From Lawsonibacter celer (GTDB lineage Bacteria > Bacillota > Clostridia > Oscillospirales > Oscillospiraceae), in assembly GCF_014281125.1 (NCBI RefSeq), contig NZ_JACOEA010000003.1, forward strand, positions 248,001 to 312,000: 64,000 bases of DNA, in the 5' to 3' direction. Position numbers and translations under genes: made by a program. The notes beneath the pieces were generated by a model, which searched no databases, had not been told where the DNA came from, and saw only the letters and a list, made by a program, of their open reading frames with translations. Below are positions 27,202 through 36,602 of the stretch, one piece after another; the stretch's first letter is position 1, and every line of letters starts with the position of its first letter.

Positions 27202-29121
27202 ATGTATCGGATCGGTATCTTATCTCACTACTCAAGCATGGAAAAGGATTTTATGCATTTGCAGGGTTGGGAGGGCTGCCAGCTTATTTTTAAAATGGGT
27301 GTGCTGGATCTCGCAATTGAGGTGGCCCGCAAGATGATTGAGCAGGAACGGGTGGAGGCCATCATTGCCAACAGCAAGACGGCCGCCTTTATTCGTCCGT
27401 ATCTTTCCGTACCCGTGATTCCCCTCTATCTGAAAACGTACAATCTGATCCGGGCATTTCATCTTGCAAAGACCGTGGGCAATAAGATCGCCTTTGTGGA
27501 ATACGATAATGAAACACAAAAGGACGCCAGCGTCTATGATCTGGATATTGTTCAGCAAATACTGAATATCAAGGTCAATCGCTATCAGGCCGCGGATCTG
27601 TCCTTAATGCCGGAGGTCCTGGAAATCCTCATCCGCGACGGCTGCGATACAGTGGTCAGCTCAGCCAGCTGTATGATCGCTCGGGCCTCCAGGAGCGGAC
27701 TGCATACCTTTTTGATGAAAACCGAAGAGGGTGATATGCAGGAAGCCATTCTCAATGCCGCCAATATGCTGAAAATACAGGCCAAGGATGCCGAGCGCCG
27801 TGATTGGCTGACCTCCATTGTGGAGAACTCCGACAGCGGATATCTGATTTTAAGCCGCACCGGACTGGTCAATCTTGTCAATGAACGTGCCACAGAGCTG
27901 CTGGAGCTTCCCGCCTCCAAGCTGGAGGGGCACCACTTTCAGTCCCTTGCGGAAAAGTATCCTGTGATTGAACAGCTGAGCCGGTGCACCAAAAAGATGG
28001 AGCTGATTAAGTATCTCGACCAGGAGCTTCTGGTTCAATATCTTCCCGTACAGTCCCAAAACTCCAATTTCATGGGCACGCTCTATGTCCTGAACAAGCT
28101 GAAAAACATTCAGGATACCGAACTGCAGGCGCGGCGTCTGCTGCTCAAGAAGGGGTTTATTGCAAAATATCAATTTCATGACATTGTCAGAGAGAGCACT
28201 CACATCAAATCTCTGATTCAAAAAGCCAAACTCTTTGCAAGGACCAACGCCCCGGTGCTCATTCACGGGGAGAGTGGGACCGGAAAAGAGCTGTTTGCAC
28301 AGAGCATTCACAATGCCAGCCCTCGGGCCCGAAAGCCCTTCCTTGCAATCAACTGCGCAACGCTTCCGCCCCAGCTGCTGGAGTCTGAGCTGTTCGGCTA
28401 TGAAGGGGGCGCTTTTACCGATGCGCGGAAAGATGGAAAGCTGGGCCTGTTTGAGGTTGCAAACGGCGGCACCGTCTTTTTGGACGAAATCGGCGAAATG
28501 CCGCCTGAGCTCCAGGCCAGGCTGCTGCGCGTCCTGCAGGAGAAGGAGATTCGCCGGGTGGGTGGCGACAGCAACATCGCCATTGATGTGCGCATTATCT
28601 CCGCCACACACCGGAACCTTCGGAAAGCAGTGGCAGAGCGCCAGTTCAGAGGGGATCTCTACTACCGTCTCAACATTCTCCCTTTGGAGCTTCCACCCCT
28701 CAGAAGCCGGCCGGACGATATCGCTCCGCTGATCAGTTCCTATCTGCAAAATATCTCCCTGCCCTATCCGAAACGCTTTAAAATGCCTGCGCAGTGCTTG
28801 TCTGAAATGGAACATTATGCATGGCCCGGAAACGTCCGGGAGTTGTACGCCTTCATGGAACGGCTGGTTGCCACTGCCCAAAGCGACGCCATCACAGTGC
28901 AGGCCTTTCATGATGCCTTCCGCGATTTGACTCAGCCCTCCGACGCTGCGGACCATGGGGCAGACGACAATACGATCTCCGTCCCCATTGGGACTTATCA
29001 AGAAATGAACCGCGATATTGTACTCCTGCTCCTGGAGCATTTTCACGGCGATCGCAGGGCGGTAGAGCAGACCCTGAATATCAGCCCCACAACCCTCTGG
29101 CGGCGGATTAAAGAAAAATAG
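27202..29121 (+). CDS. Sigma-54-dependent activator with PrpR-type sensor (GAFTDA variant)
   Basis: 639 residues. An N-terminal PrpR/propionate-catabolism-activator sensor domain (about 1-185) is followed by a PAS-like domain (about 200-310), the AAA+ domain with Walker A 'GESGTGKE' (356-363) and Walker B '[10 protein letters not shown]', and a Fis-type HTH ('[19 protein letters not shown]'). The sigma-54 contact loop reads GAFTDA (403-408) instead of GAFTGA. It should sense a small acid or its CoA ester and activate the divergent promoter at 26934-26949. Start ATG 27202 has GGGGGG about 10 nt upstream. The gene ends in an unusually long hairpin. Confidence 0.92.
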   Translation: MYRIGILSHYSSMEKDFMHLQGWEGCQLIFKMGVLDLAIEVARKMIEQERVEAIIANSKTAAFIRPYLSVPVIPLYLKTYNLIRAFHLAKTVGNKIAFVEYDNETQKDASVYDLDIVQQILNIKVNRYQAADLSLMPEVLEILIRDGCDTVVSSASCMIARASRSGLHTFLMKTEEGDMQEAILNAANMLKIQAKDAERRDWLTSIVENSDSGYLILSRTGLVNLVNERATELLELPASKLEGHHFQSLAEKYPVIEQLSRCTKKMELIKYLDQELLVQYLPVQSQNSNFMGTLYVLNKLKNIQDTELQARRLLLKKGFIAKYQFHDIVRESTHIKSLIQKAKLFARTNAPVLIHGESGTGKELFAQSIHNASPRARKPFLAINCATLPPQLLESELFGYEGGAFTDARKDGKLGLFEVANGGTVFLDEIGEMPPELQARLLRVLQEKEIRRVGGDSNIAIDVRIISATHRNLRKAVAERQFRGDLYYRLNILPLELPPLRSRPDDIAPLISSYLQNISLPYPKRFKMPAQCLSEMEHYAWPGNVRELYAFMERLVATAQSDAITVQAFHDAFRDLTQPSDAADHGADDNTISVPIGTYQEMNRDIVLLLLEHFHGDRRAVEQTLNISPTTLWRRIKEK

Positions 29122-29184
29122 TCTTTTCCACAGCAAAAGCCCCCGCAGTCTCGGGACTGCGGGGGCTTTTGCTGTGGAAAAGAC
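29121..29184 (+). terminator. 30-bp perfect inverted repeat after the activator gene
   Basis: Two 30-nt arms match perfectly around a 4-nt TCGG loop, beginning at the last base of the stop codon. The inner part (AAAAGCCCCCGCAGTC and its complement) resembles a terminator core, extended by another 14 perfect pairs. Confidence 0.75.
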
Positions 29185-29277
29185 GCTCTCTTCTCTGGAC
29201 CGCGGGCTGCTTTTATGGTACGATATTTCCTATCAGCAAACACTCAAATTTTGGATTGAGAAGGCAGGAGTAAGAGA

Positions 29278-30582
29278 ATGAACCCACAAGAGCTTTATCA
29301 GAAAAAGCAAATGACCGCGGATCAGCTGGCTGCCTGTATTCCGGACAACAGCGCGATCAGAACCGATCTGTTCCTGGCGCAGCCCAAAACCATCTTTGAA
29401 GCCTTAAACCGCCGCTGCCAGGCCAACAACATCCACGGCTGCTCTATCACCACCGGTCTGGAGCTCTACCCTCTTCTGTGCTACCAGGACCCCAAATATG
29501 CAGAGAATCTGCGCCCCATCTGCCAGTTCTGTTCCGGTCTCAGCCGCAAGGCCGTTAACGGCGGTCTGGCCGATTTTCTGCCCTTTACTTATTGGGACCA
29601 GCCCGCCTTGGTGCGCAACTATCTCGACACCGATGTGTTTATGGTCTCTGTCTCTCCCATGGACGCCCACGGCTACTTCAGCATGGGCGTAACCGGCTCC
29701 GCCTGTGGGGCCTATATTGAGACAGCCCGCATGATCCTGGTGGAGGTCAACCAGAAGATGCCCTACTGCGCCGCCGCACCCAAGGTTCACATCTCCCAGG
29801 TGGCGGGCGTGTGTGAGGCTGACTACCCCCTGTCCGCCCTCCCCACCGCCGAGCTGGATGAGGCCAGCCTGACCATCGGCGGTCTGATTGCCGAAGAAAT
29901 CCCGGACGGTGCCTGTCTGCAGTTGGGAATCGGCGCCATTCCCGATGCGGTGGGCATGGCTTTGAAGGACAAGCACCACCTGGGCATCCACACCGAGATG
30001 CTCACCGATAGCATGATCGAGCTGCTGGAGTGCGGCGCGGCGGACAATTCCCAAAAGGAGACCTACCGGGGACAGACCGTGGCCACCTTTGCCTTTGGCT
30101 CCCAGCGCATTTACGACTATGTAAATCACAACCCGTCCCTGATGATCCTGCCGGTGGATGTAGTAAACAACCCCTACAACATTGCCAAAAACAGCAATTT
30201 CGTCTCCGTCAACGCTGCGCTGGAGGTAGACTTCCTGGGACAGGTGTGTGCCGAGACCATGGGGATCAAAATCTACTCCGGCTCAGGCGGCCAGCTTGAT
30301 TTTGTGCGGGGTGCCACCATGAGTCGGGGCGGCCAGAGCTTCATCGCCTTCTCCTCCACTGCCAAGGGGGGCACGCTCTCCAAAATCAAACCCATACTGA
30401 CGCCCGGCTCAGCGGTCACCACCGGCAAAAACGAGGTGGACATGATCGTCACGGAGTATGGCATCGCACGCCTGCGGGGCCGTTCCATGTCCCAGCGGGT
30501 AAAGGCCCTCATCTCCATTGCCCATCCCAAATTCCGGGATGAGCTGACCTTTGAGGCCAAACAGCGTAGCATGATCATTTGA
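29278..30582 (+). CDS. Acetyl-CoA hydrolase/transferase family CoA-transferase
   Basis: 434 residues, same family as the gene at 18-1355 but clearly diverged. 'LQLGIGAIPDAVGMAL' and 'GIHTEMLTDSMIELLECG' (likely catalytic Glu in HTEM), then 'YSGSGGQLDFVRGA' are family marks. It exchanges CoA between short-chain acids, for example butyryl-CoA and acetate or 4-hydroxybutyrate. ATG at 29278 follows GGAG by 7 nt. It stands alone between two terminators, downstream of the PrpR-type activator; a -24-like sequence at 29216 lacks the essential -12 GC, so its promoter is unclear. Confidence 0.9.
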   Translation: MNPQELYQKKQMTADQLAACIPDNSAIRTDLFLAQPKTIFEALNRRCQANNIHGCSITTGLELYPLLCYQDPKYAENLRPICQFCSGLSRKAVNGGLADFLPFTYWDQPALVRNYLDTDVFMVSVSPMDAHGYFSMGVTGSACGAYIETARMILVEVNQKMPYCAAAPKVHISQVAGVCEADYPLSALPTAELDEASLTIGGLIAEEIPDGACLQLGIGAIPDAVGMALKDKHHLGIHTEMLTDSMIELLECGAADNSQKETYRGQTVATFAFGSQRIYDYVNHNPSLMILPVDVVNNPYNIAKNSNFVSVNAALEVDFLGQVCAETMGIKIYSGSGGQLDFVRGATMSRGGQSFIAFSSTAKGGTLSKIKPILTPGSAVTTGKNEVDMIVTEYGIARLRGRSMSQRVKALISIAHPKFRDELTFEAKQRSMII

Positions 30583-30593
30583 CCCCATATGCG

Positions 30594-30634
30594 AAGAGCC
30601 CCTGACGGCAGCTGCCGTCAGGGGCTCTTTTCCA
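30594..30634. terminator. Bidirectional terminator
   Basis: Stem AAGAGCCCCTGACGGCAG with its complement and TTTT, between the CoA-transferase and the convergent PBP gene. Confidence 0.88.
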
Positions 30635-30635
30635 T

Positions 30636-32009
30636 TTAATACCCGTTGACAATAGCGTCCAGCACCTGGGCGGCCACAGTGCCCGCCACATCGGAGCCGC
30701 CGCCGCCGTTTTCCACCAGCACCACGAAGGCGTAGGGGGTGTCCTCCCCCCGCAGGAAGCCGGCAAACCAGGCGTTGGGGGCCTTCCCTCCTCCCACCTC
30801 GGCCGTGCCCGACTTGGCGCAGAGATCCATATTGGGGAAACGGCCCGTGCCGTAGGTCTCGGCCACATTTCGGGCCATCATCTCCGCCAGGGCGCCGGCG
30901 GTGTCGGCCTCCACCAGGGTCTTGGTGTGTTTGGTAAGCGATGGGAGGGACGGCAGGCCCAGAGGGCTCTGCGTCCTGAGCACCAGGCGGGGCACAGCGG
31001 CCTTTCCGCCGTTGGCAATGGCCCCCATGTACACCATCAGGGCGCAGGGATTGACCAGGTCGTCGTCCTGGCCCACCCCCGCCCAGCCCAGCTGGTGTTC
31101 TGTGGCGCTGGAGAAATCGAACTGACCGGCGGCGGTGCGGATGCCGTCCACGGTATAGCGGCTGGTCAGCCCGGCCTTTTCAGTATACTGTTCCAGGGCA
31201 GCCGCCCCCAGCTCGGCGGCCAGCTGGGCAAACACCCCGTTGCAGGAGTTGGCCAGGGCGTCGTAAATGTCCTGCTCCCCATGGGCATGGGGGCAGGTGA
31301 CCGCCCCGTCCCCCACCACAGTGGAGCCGGTGCAGGTCCACCGCCGCTCATACAGGTCTGGAATTTGCTCCAGAGCCGCGGCCAGGGTGACCGTTTTATA
31401 CACCGAGCCGGGCACAAAGGCGCCGGAGAGAAAGCGGTTGAGGTACACGCCGTCATAGCGCTCGTCCCCCTCTGCAATCTCCGGCGGGCTCTCCGGATCA
31501 AAGGTCGGGGAGGAGACCATGCACAGCACCTCGCCGGTCTGGTAGTTGTACACCCCCACCGCGCCCTTTTTGCCGCCCAGGGCGTTGTAGGCGATGTAGT
31601 TATAGCGGGCGTCAATGGTCAGGTACAGGTCGTTGCCCTCCCCCAGGGGGGAATAGGCGCCGGTGAGCAGGTTGTACCCGGAGAGCCGGTCGGCAAAGGC
31701 CACCAGGGCGCTGGTGCCGATATAGCCGTTGGGGTCGCCCACCGCGTGGAGGGTGGCCTTGCGCACGGTCTCCCCGTCGTACCAGCGGCGGGAGCCGTCC
31801 TTCTCCGGCCAGGAGAGCACATCTCCGTCCCGGTCCAGAACCCGCCCCACGGAGAGCTGGCCCTTGCTGTTGTACAGGTGCCGGTTCCCGGAAAAGGAGG
31901 CCCACCGCCCGCCCCGCAGGACGAAGCGGAAGGAAAACACGCACAGCCCCAGCACCAGGGCCGCGGAGAGCAGCAGGCAGAACAGCGCCCGGCGTTCAAT
32001 CTTCTTCAC
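30636..32009 (-). CDS. Class B penicillin-binding protein (peptidoglycan transpeptidase)
   Basis: 457-residue bPBP with one N-terminal membrane helix (about 9-31). Transpeptidase motifs are SxxK in 'PGSVYKTV' (about residue 190), SxN in 'NSCNGVF' and KSG in 'CAKSGTAEVGG'. It cross-links peptidoglycan outside the membrane and works with the SEDS glycosyltransferase encoded immediately upstream, whose frame it overlaps by 14 bp. It is shorter than PBP2/FtsI proteins that carry a large N-terminal domain. ATG at 32009 lies within the upstream gene's end. Confidence 0.9.
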   Translation of the reverse strand: MKKIERRALFCLLLSAALVLGLCVFSFRFVLRGGRWASFSGNRHLYNSKGQLSVGRVLDRDGDVLSWPEKDGSRRWYDGETVRKATLHAVGDPNGYIGTSALVAFADRLSGYNLLTGAYSPLGEGNDLYLTIDARYNYIAYNALGGKKGAVGVYNYQTGEVLCMVSSPTFDPESPPEIAEGDERYDGVYLNRFLSGAFVPGSVYKTVTLAAALEQIPDLYERRWTCTGSTVVGDGAVTCPHAHGEQDIYDALANSCNGVFAQLAAELGAAALEQYTEKAGLTSRYTVDGIRTAAGQFDFSSATEHQLGWAGVGQDDDLVNPCALMVYMGAIANGGKAAVPRLVLRTQSPLGLPSLPSLTKHTKTLVEADTAGALAEMMARNVAETYGTGRFPNMDLCAKSGTAEVGGGKAPNAWFAGFLRGEDTPYAFVVLVENGGGGSDVAGTVAAQVLDAIVNGY

Positions 32010-33813
32010 AGCCGTCCTCCTCTCCTGTCTCCGGCCTGCGGCGTTGAGCCAGCTGGGCGCCCCGCCGGTCCTCCCCCCGGGTGGGCAGGCGGATGGCGAA
32101 GCTGGCGTTGGGCCGGGTGTCCGTGGCCTTCAGAAAGGCCAACAGCCCCCAGGAGGCCAGCATGGCCGTCCCCCCGTTGGACACAAAGGGGAAGGTGACC
32201 CCGGTGAGGGGCAGCAGATCCACTGCTCCGAACACATTCAGGCAGGTCTGAAACACCATCATGGAGGTGGCGGCACAGGCGGCGATGATATAAAAGCTGG
32301 ACCGCCCGGCACGGCACGCACGCACGGCGAACACCGCCAGGGTGACGATGGACAGCACCGCCAGAATGGCGATGATCAGCCCCCACTCCTCGCACAGCAT
32401 CCCGAACACCAGGTCCGTGTCCCCGGCGGCCACATTGTGGAGCCAGCCCTCCCCGGGGCCCACCCCCACCAGGCCGCCCGAGGCGGCTGCGGACATGGTG
32501 CGGGCCTGCTGATAGCCCGCGCCCCAGGTGGTGTTCTCCCAGGCGTGGCCCCAGGTGGAAAATCGCCGCAGGATATAGGGCTTCAGGGAGAGCATGGTGA
32601 GCACGGCGAACACCCCGCCGCCGCAGATGAGGGCCAGGGTGGCAAAGTCGCCGGAGCGCAGGTAGGCGATCACCAGGAATGTAATAAAGAAGATGGCCGC
32701 GGTGCCAAAATCGCTCATCAGGGCCAGACAGCCCAGACACGCGCCGGTGAGCACGATGAACAGCCCCAGGTTCCGCTTGCGGAACAGCCGCTCCAGGGTG
32801 GCCGCCCCGGCGAAGATGTAGCAGATCTTGGCCAGCTCCGAGGGCTGGACGGACACCCCGCCGATGGTGATCCAGTTGGCGGCCCCGTATTTGATCTGTC
32901 CCAGCACCAGAGAGATCCCGCACAATCCGATGGCCGCCGCGGCCATGAGCCAGCGGATCTTCTTGGCCCGCTCCAGATCCCGCAGAAAAACGCCCAGCAC
33001 CAGAAAGGCCAGTATCCCCAGCACCACGCACAAAAACTGCTTGAACAGGGCGGCCGTATTGGAGGAGGCCGTGACCCCCAGAGACAGTGTGGAGAGAAAA
33101 AAGGCGATGGTCTCCATCTCAAAGCCCACCCGCCGCAGGGCGCGCAGGGTGAGAAAGTAGAGCCACATCACCGCCGTCAGGCACAGGAAGGTCAGGGGGA
33201 TCATCACCGTGGCCCGCTCCCCCTCGCTGATGACCAGTTGAATGGCCGTGAGTACCTGGAACAGGGTGAGCAGCAGCAGGCCCAGCCAGGGGGACACCGG
33301 CCGCTCCTCCCTCCGGCGGCGCTGGCGGCGCTCCTGCTTTTCCTCCGGGGAGAGGGGCAGCAGCACCGTCTCCACCCCGCCCAGGGAGAGTACGTCGCCG
33401 TAATTCACCGGGGCCTCCCCCTCCACCCTCTGGCCGTTGACCGACACGCCCCCTTTGGACTCCAGGTCGTACACGGTCCAGGTGTCATCCTCGGCACGGA
33501 TCAGGGCGGCGTGCTGCCGGGAGACCACCGGGTAGTTGAGGGGCACGTCGCAGGACCCGGCCCGGCCCAGAATATTCTCCCAGTGGGTCAGCGGCTCGCT
33601 GGCCCCATTGGGCAGAGTCAGATAGGCCCACACCTCAGGCACATGGGGCACCGTCAGCAGGGAGCGGATGGTCCGGATCAAAATCAGCAGCGCCAGAACG
33701 GGAAACACAAAGCGCACAATCGTGGTATACCAGGCGCCGAACATAGGGTTGGCGGCCAGCAGGCCGGAGAGGTGATCCATCAGCGTCTGTGGCAGTGAGA
33801 GCAAATTCACCAA
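31996..33813 (-). CDS. FtsW/RodA/SpoVE (SEDS) glycosyltransferase with N-terminal FHA domain
   Basis: 605 residues. After one membrane helix (about 24-46), an FHA phosphothreonine-binding domain occupies about 75-150 ('LGRAGSCDVPL', 'VSRQHAAL', 'GGVSVNGQRV'). A ten-helix SEDS core follows with 'NWITIGGVSVQPSELAKI' and 'VGVGPGEGWLHNVAAGDTD'. SEDS proteins polymerise lipid II; the FHA domain suggests Ser/Thr-kinase control, as known for some Gram-positives. GTG at 33813 follows AAGGAGGTGA. Operon with the bPBP, forming a SEDS-PBP pair for elongation, division or spore wall. Confidence 0.9.
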   Translation of the reverse strand: MVNLLSLPQTLMDHLSGLLAANPMFGAWYTTIVRFVFPVLALLILIRTIRSLLTVPHVPEVWAYLTLPNGASEPLTHWENILGRAGSCDVPLNYPVVSRQHAALIRAEDDTWTVYDLESKGGVSVNGQRVEGEAPVNYGDVLSLGGVETVLLPLSPEEKQERRQRRRREERPVSPWLGLLLLTLFQVLTAIQLVISEGERATVMIPLTFLCLTAVMWLYFLTLRALRRVGFEMETIAFFLSTLSLGVTASSNTAALFKQFLCVVLGILAFLVLGVFLRDLERAKKIRWLMAAAAIGLCGISLVLGQIKYGAANWITIGGVSVQPSELAKICYIFAGAATLERLFRKRNLGLFIVLTGACLGCLALMSDFGTAAIFFITFLVIAYLRSGDFATLALICGGGVFAVLTMLSLKPYILRRFSTWGHAWENTTWGAGYQQARTMSAAASGGLVGVGPGEGWLHNVAAGDTDLVFGMLCEEWGLIIAILAVLSIVTLAVFAVRACRAGRSSFYIIAACAATSMMVFQTCLNVFGAVDLLPLTGVTFPFVSNGGTAMLASWGLLAFLKATDTRPNASFAIRLPTRGEDRRGAQLAQRRRPETGEEDGCEED

Positions 33814-33834
33814 GCGCTCACCTCCTTTCCGGGC

Positions 33835-33843
33835 AGTATAGCA
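33835..33843 (-). promoter_or_regulatory. Extended -10 promoter of the SEDS-PBP operon
   Basis: Minus strand TGCTATACT (33843-33835), 22 bp before the GTG start; no clear -35. Confidence 0.5.
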
Positions 33844-33953
33844 TATTTCCCCGGAGAAAAAAAGCGCACATCCCCTGTCAAAGGCCGATTTCAGGAAAGT
33901 TTTAGAGAATCTTTACATTTTTCGCCCCGTTCCCAGGCCATTGAGGGCCTGTA

Positions 33954-34028
33954 CATGATGGGCACTCATGCAATCCTTTTTGTGTCTTTTTGGCGCATTT
34001 TCTGCTTCTCTTTGTCACATGTGCCCAT
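33954..34028 (+). promoter_or_regulatory. Candidate enhancer region upstream of the TRAP promoter
   Basis: CATGATGGGCACTCATG (33954-33970) contains CATGA/TCATG arms; its ATGGGCAC core recurs inverted as GTGCCCAT at 34021-34028. They lie 130-205 bp upstream of the sigma-54 promoter, a usual enhancer distance. The gap 33814-34449 has no gene. Confidence 0.35.
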
Positions 34029-34158
34029 AATTTTTGCCCCAGATGCTCTTTTGCCACAGCGTTATCCCGCCATCTATTTGTGCCAATTTTTCTCCATATT
34101 ACATATTTTTCTGAATCTTTTGCAGCGTTTTATCGTTTTACCACTCTTTTTCCCATGT

Positions 34159-34174
34159 TGGCATTATTCTTGCT
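34159..34174 (+). promoter_or_regulatory. Sigma-54 promoter of the VOC-TRAP operon
   Basis: TGGCATTATTCTTGCT matches the -24/-12 consensus with exact spacing. It lies about 275 bp upstream of the VOC gene. No activator gene is adjacent. Confidence 0.85.
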
Positions 34175-34248
34175 TTATTAAAATGCGAGAGCTCCATTTG
34201 CCTGGATTACCCACCCCCTCCTATAAACAAGTGACCATAAGGCTTATC

Positions 34249-34303
34249 AAAGAAGCTGTACAGCTTCTTTGCGTTTCCGGCGCCGGAAACGCGGTTGTTT
34301 TTT
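34249..34303 (+). promoter_or_regulatory. Tandem palindromes with T-run in the TRAP operon leader
   Basis: Two abutting perfect 22-bp palindromes (34249-34270, core AGCTGTACAGCT; 34271-34292, core TCCGGCGCCGGA) are followed by GGTTGTTTTTT. This resembles a leader terminator between promoter and first gene. Confidence 0.65.
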
Positions 34304-34449
34304 GCCAGCCTGGAACCGATACAGGCACCCGTCTCACCGGGACGGCCCACATCGCATAAACGCACTGCCGCTTCATGATCAACTGGAGAGGAGGTATCAA
34401 TCGTTCAGCCGCTCTCACCTTTACAAGCATGAAAAAGGAGGAGGATAAC

Positions 34450-34926
34450 ATGGAAGTTCTAAACAAGTACGGCATTGAGCACGTCGGTTTCCTTGTGCGC
34501 AATCTGGACCCGGTGGTCAAACATCTGCAAGAACAGTTTCCCACGATTGAATTTCAGTTTTACGACTACCGCCCTCTGCACGCCTGGTCCTATGGCAGGC
34601 GCGTTGAAAACTACCATCTGAAGATCGCCATGGGCTCCATTCCAGGCCACGATACCGGTCTGGAAATCATCCAATGGGTCTCCGGCGACGGCGTCCACCG
34701 CGATTTTGTCGGGAGTGGAACCGGCGGAATGCACCACATCGCCTATCGGGTGGACAATTACGATTATTGGAAAGACCACTTTTCCAAGTCCGGTGTCCCT
34801 TTTATTTTTGAAGCGGAGACTGAGGACGAAAAAAATGGGTATCGGCGCTGTTTCTATGCCTGGGACGAAGTCGCAGGCATGGTTTACGAAATCAAAGAGC
34901 AGGCCCACTTCCGTCATAAAACATGA
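34450..34926 (+). CDS. VOC family protein (glyoxalase/epimerase-like)
   Basis: 158 residues of the vicinal-oxygen-chelate fold: 'YGIEHVGFLVRNLDPVVKHL' opens the first beta-alpha-beta module and 'GTGGMHHIAYRVDNYDYW' the second, each with a metal-ligand His; 'GMVYEI' ends with a ligand Glu. Members include methylmalonyl-CoA epimerase and lactoylglutathione lyase. ATG at 34450 has GGAGGAGG upstream. First gene of a sigma-54 operon with a TRAP transporter, so it probably acts on the imported hydroxy- or keto-acid. Confidence 0.85.
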   Translation: MEVLNKYGIEHVGFLVRNLDPVVKHLQEQFPTIEFQFYDYRPLHAWSYGRRVENYHLKIAMGSIPGHDTGLEIIQWVSGDGVHRDFVGSGTGGMHHIAYRVDNYDYWKDHFSKSGVPFIFEAETEDEKNGYRRCFYAWDEVAGMVYEIKEQAHFRHKT

Positions 34927-34957
34927 AAAAAGATTTAATATAGGAGGAATCGATAAG

Positions 34958-36022
34958 ATGAAAAAGCGCTCTTTTTCCATCCTCGCACTGGTTCTGGCCA
35001 TGGTTATGAGCCTGGCCGCCTGCGGCAGCAGCGGCAACACCCCTTCTGGCAACAAGGAAACCTCCAAGCCCGCGCCCTCCAGTGACGGTACTGTCTATGA
35101 GTTCAATATTTCCCATATTGCCTCTGAGAGCGACCCCATCCATATGGGCTGGACCCTGCTGAAGGAGACGTTGGAGGAGAAGTCCGGCGGCCGGATTGTG
35201 GTCAATATCTTTGGTAACAAGCAGCTGTCAAATTCTAACAATGAAGACGCCGAGAAGGTTCAGCAGAATATCGTACAGGCCACATCCGTTCCCACTTCTT
35301 CCCTGTATGCCATGGGCAACATCAAGGAATATCAGGTATTTGACTATCCCTACCTGTTCGAAAACGACGACGAGCTGTACACCGTATGCGACAGCGATTT
35401 TATGGACGGCCTGTCCGAGAAGCTGGCCAGTGCCTGCGGCGTGCGCGCCTACGGCGGCTATAATCTGGGCTGGTGCCAGATTTCCACCAACAAAGGCCCC
35501 ATCAATACGCCCAATGATCTGTTCAACCAGAAAATCCGCACCATGAGCTCCGACCTGCAGATGGCTATTGTCAACTCCACCGGCGCCGGCGCCACCATTG
35601 TCAACTACGGCGAGCTCTTTACCGCCTGCCAGCAGGGCACCGTGGATGGCATGATGACCTCCACCGGCCTGTATGTCTCCGACCGCTTCTATGAGTGCCA
35701 GAAGTACATGGGCGTGGTGCATGTCATCCCCCTGCTCCATGTCCCCATCGTGAATAACAGCTGGTACGAGGCCCTCCCCGACGACCTCAAGCAGATTTTT
35801 GACGAGAGCATGGAGATCTATCTGGACGGCGTGCGGCAATACGAGAAGGACTTTGAGGCCGAGGCGCTTCAGAACCTCGCCGAGCTGGGCATGGAAATCC
35901 GGGAATACACCGACGAAGAGCTGCAGGCCTTTAAAGGCGCGACCTCCGTGGTATACACCGACTACGCCGACGTGGCCGGCCAGGAGACGATTGACACCGT
36001 AAAGAGTATTCTCGGCAAGTAA
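34958..36022 (+). CDS. dctP: TRAP transporter solute-binding lipoprotein (DctP)
   Basis: 354 residues. Lipoprotein signal 'LALVLAMVMSLAACGSSG' with the lipobox Cys near residue 21, then a DctP-family domain ('ISHIASESDPIHMGWTLLKE', 'GGRIVVNIFGNKQL', 'IRTMSSDLQMAIVNSTGA'). It binds a carboxylate outside the cell for the DctQM membrane unit. ATG at 34958 with TAGGAGG upstream is the true start; longer frames overlap the VOC gene. Confidence 0.93.
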   Translation: MKKRSFSILALVLAMVMSLAACGSSGNTPSGNKETSKPAPSSDGTVYEFNISHIASESDPIHMGWTLLKETLEEKSGGRIVVNIFGNKQLSNSNNEDAEKVQQNIVQATSVPTSSLYAMGNIKEYQVFDYPYLFENDDELYTVCDSDFMDGLSEKLASACGVRAYGGYNLGWCQISTNKGPINTPNDLFNQKIRTMSSDLQMAIVNSTGAGATIVNYGELFTACQQGTVDGMMTSTGLYVSDRFYECQKYMGVVHVIPLLHVPIVNNSWYEALPDDLKQIFDESMEIYLDGVRQYEKDFEAEALQNLAELGMEIREYTDEELQAFKGATSVVYTDYADVAGQETIDTVKSILGK

Positions 36023-36062
36023 GTCAACCGCCCTGTTTTGCTGACAAAGGATGGAGTTGGAA

Positions 36063-36572
36063 ATGCAAACAAAAAAAGAAAAATTCTACAACATGATTGA
36101 AGAAAACGTGGGCGCCGTCGTGATGGCGATTATCCTCATCGTCCTCACCCTGCAGGTCATTCTGCGTTTTCTGCCCTGGCTGCCGCCCAATTCCTGGTCG
36201 GAGGAGCTCTCCCGCTATCTGTTTGTATGGTTTGTGTACTTAACCGCCTGTGTAGCCATCTACCACAACGCCCATATCAAGATTGACGCGGCCCTTAATC
36301 TCTTCCCCAAGAAAGCACGCATCTACGTTATGGTTTTGAGCAATCTTATTTTCCTGCTGTATGCATTGGGCATCACCTATTATGGCTTCCATTACACAGT
36401 GGATATCTGGCGCTCCGGCCAGATATCCATGGGCCTGCATATCAAGATGGCCTATGTGTATGCCTCCATTCCCGTGTGCCACTTCATCATGGCGCTGCGG
36501 CTGATCCAGTTGTCGGTCAAAATGCTGCGCCATCCGGATCAGTATCTCAACCAGGGCGCGCTGGAAATTTAA
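36063..36572 (+). CDS. dctQ: TRAP transporter small permease (DctQ)
   Basis: 169 residues with four predicted membrane helices; 'SWSEELSRYLFVWFVYLTACVA' is the conserved DctQ segment. It links the binding protein and the large permease. ATG at 36063 has GGAG 6 nt upstream. Forty base pairs after dctP, 30 before dctM. Confidence 0.92.
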   Translation: MQTKKEKFYNMIEENVGAVVMAIILIVLTLQVILRFLPWLPPNSWSEELSRYLFVWFVYLTACVAIYHNAHIKIDAALNLFPKKARIYVMVLSNLIFLLYALGITYYGFHYTVDIWRSGQISMGLHIKMAYVYASIPVCHFIMALRLIQLSVKMLRHPDQYLNQGALEI

Positions 36573-36602
36573 AAAAGTCAGAATAGTAAGGGTGGTGAAC
36601 CT

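Noticed and set aside
29216..29230. Sigma-54-like sequence before the second CoA-transferase (TGGTACGATATTTCC)
   Set aside because: The -24 part is good, but the essential GC of the -12 element is CC.
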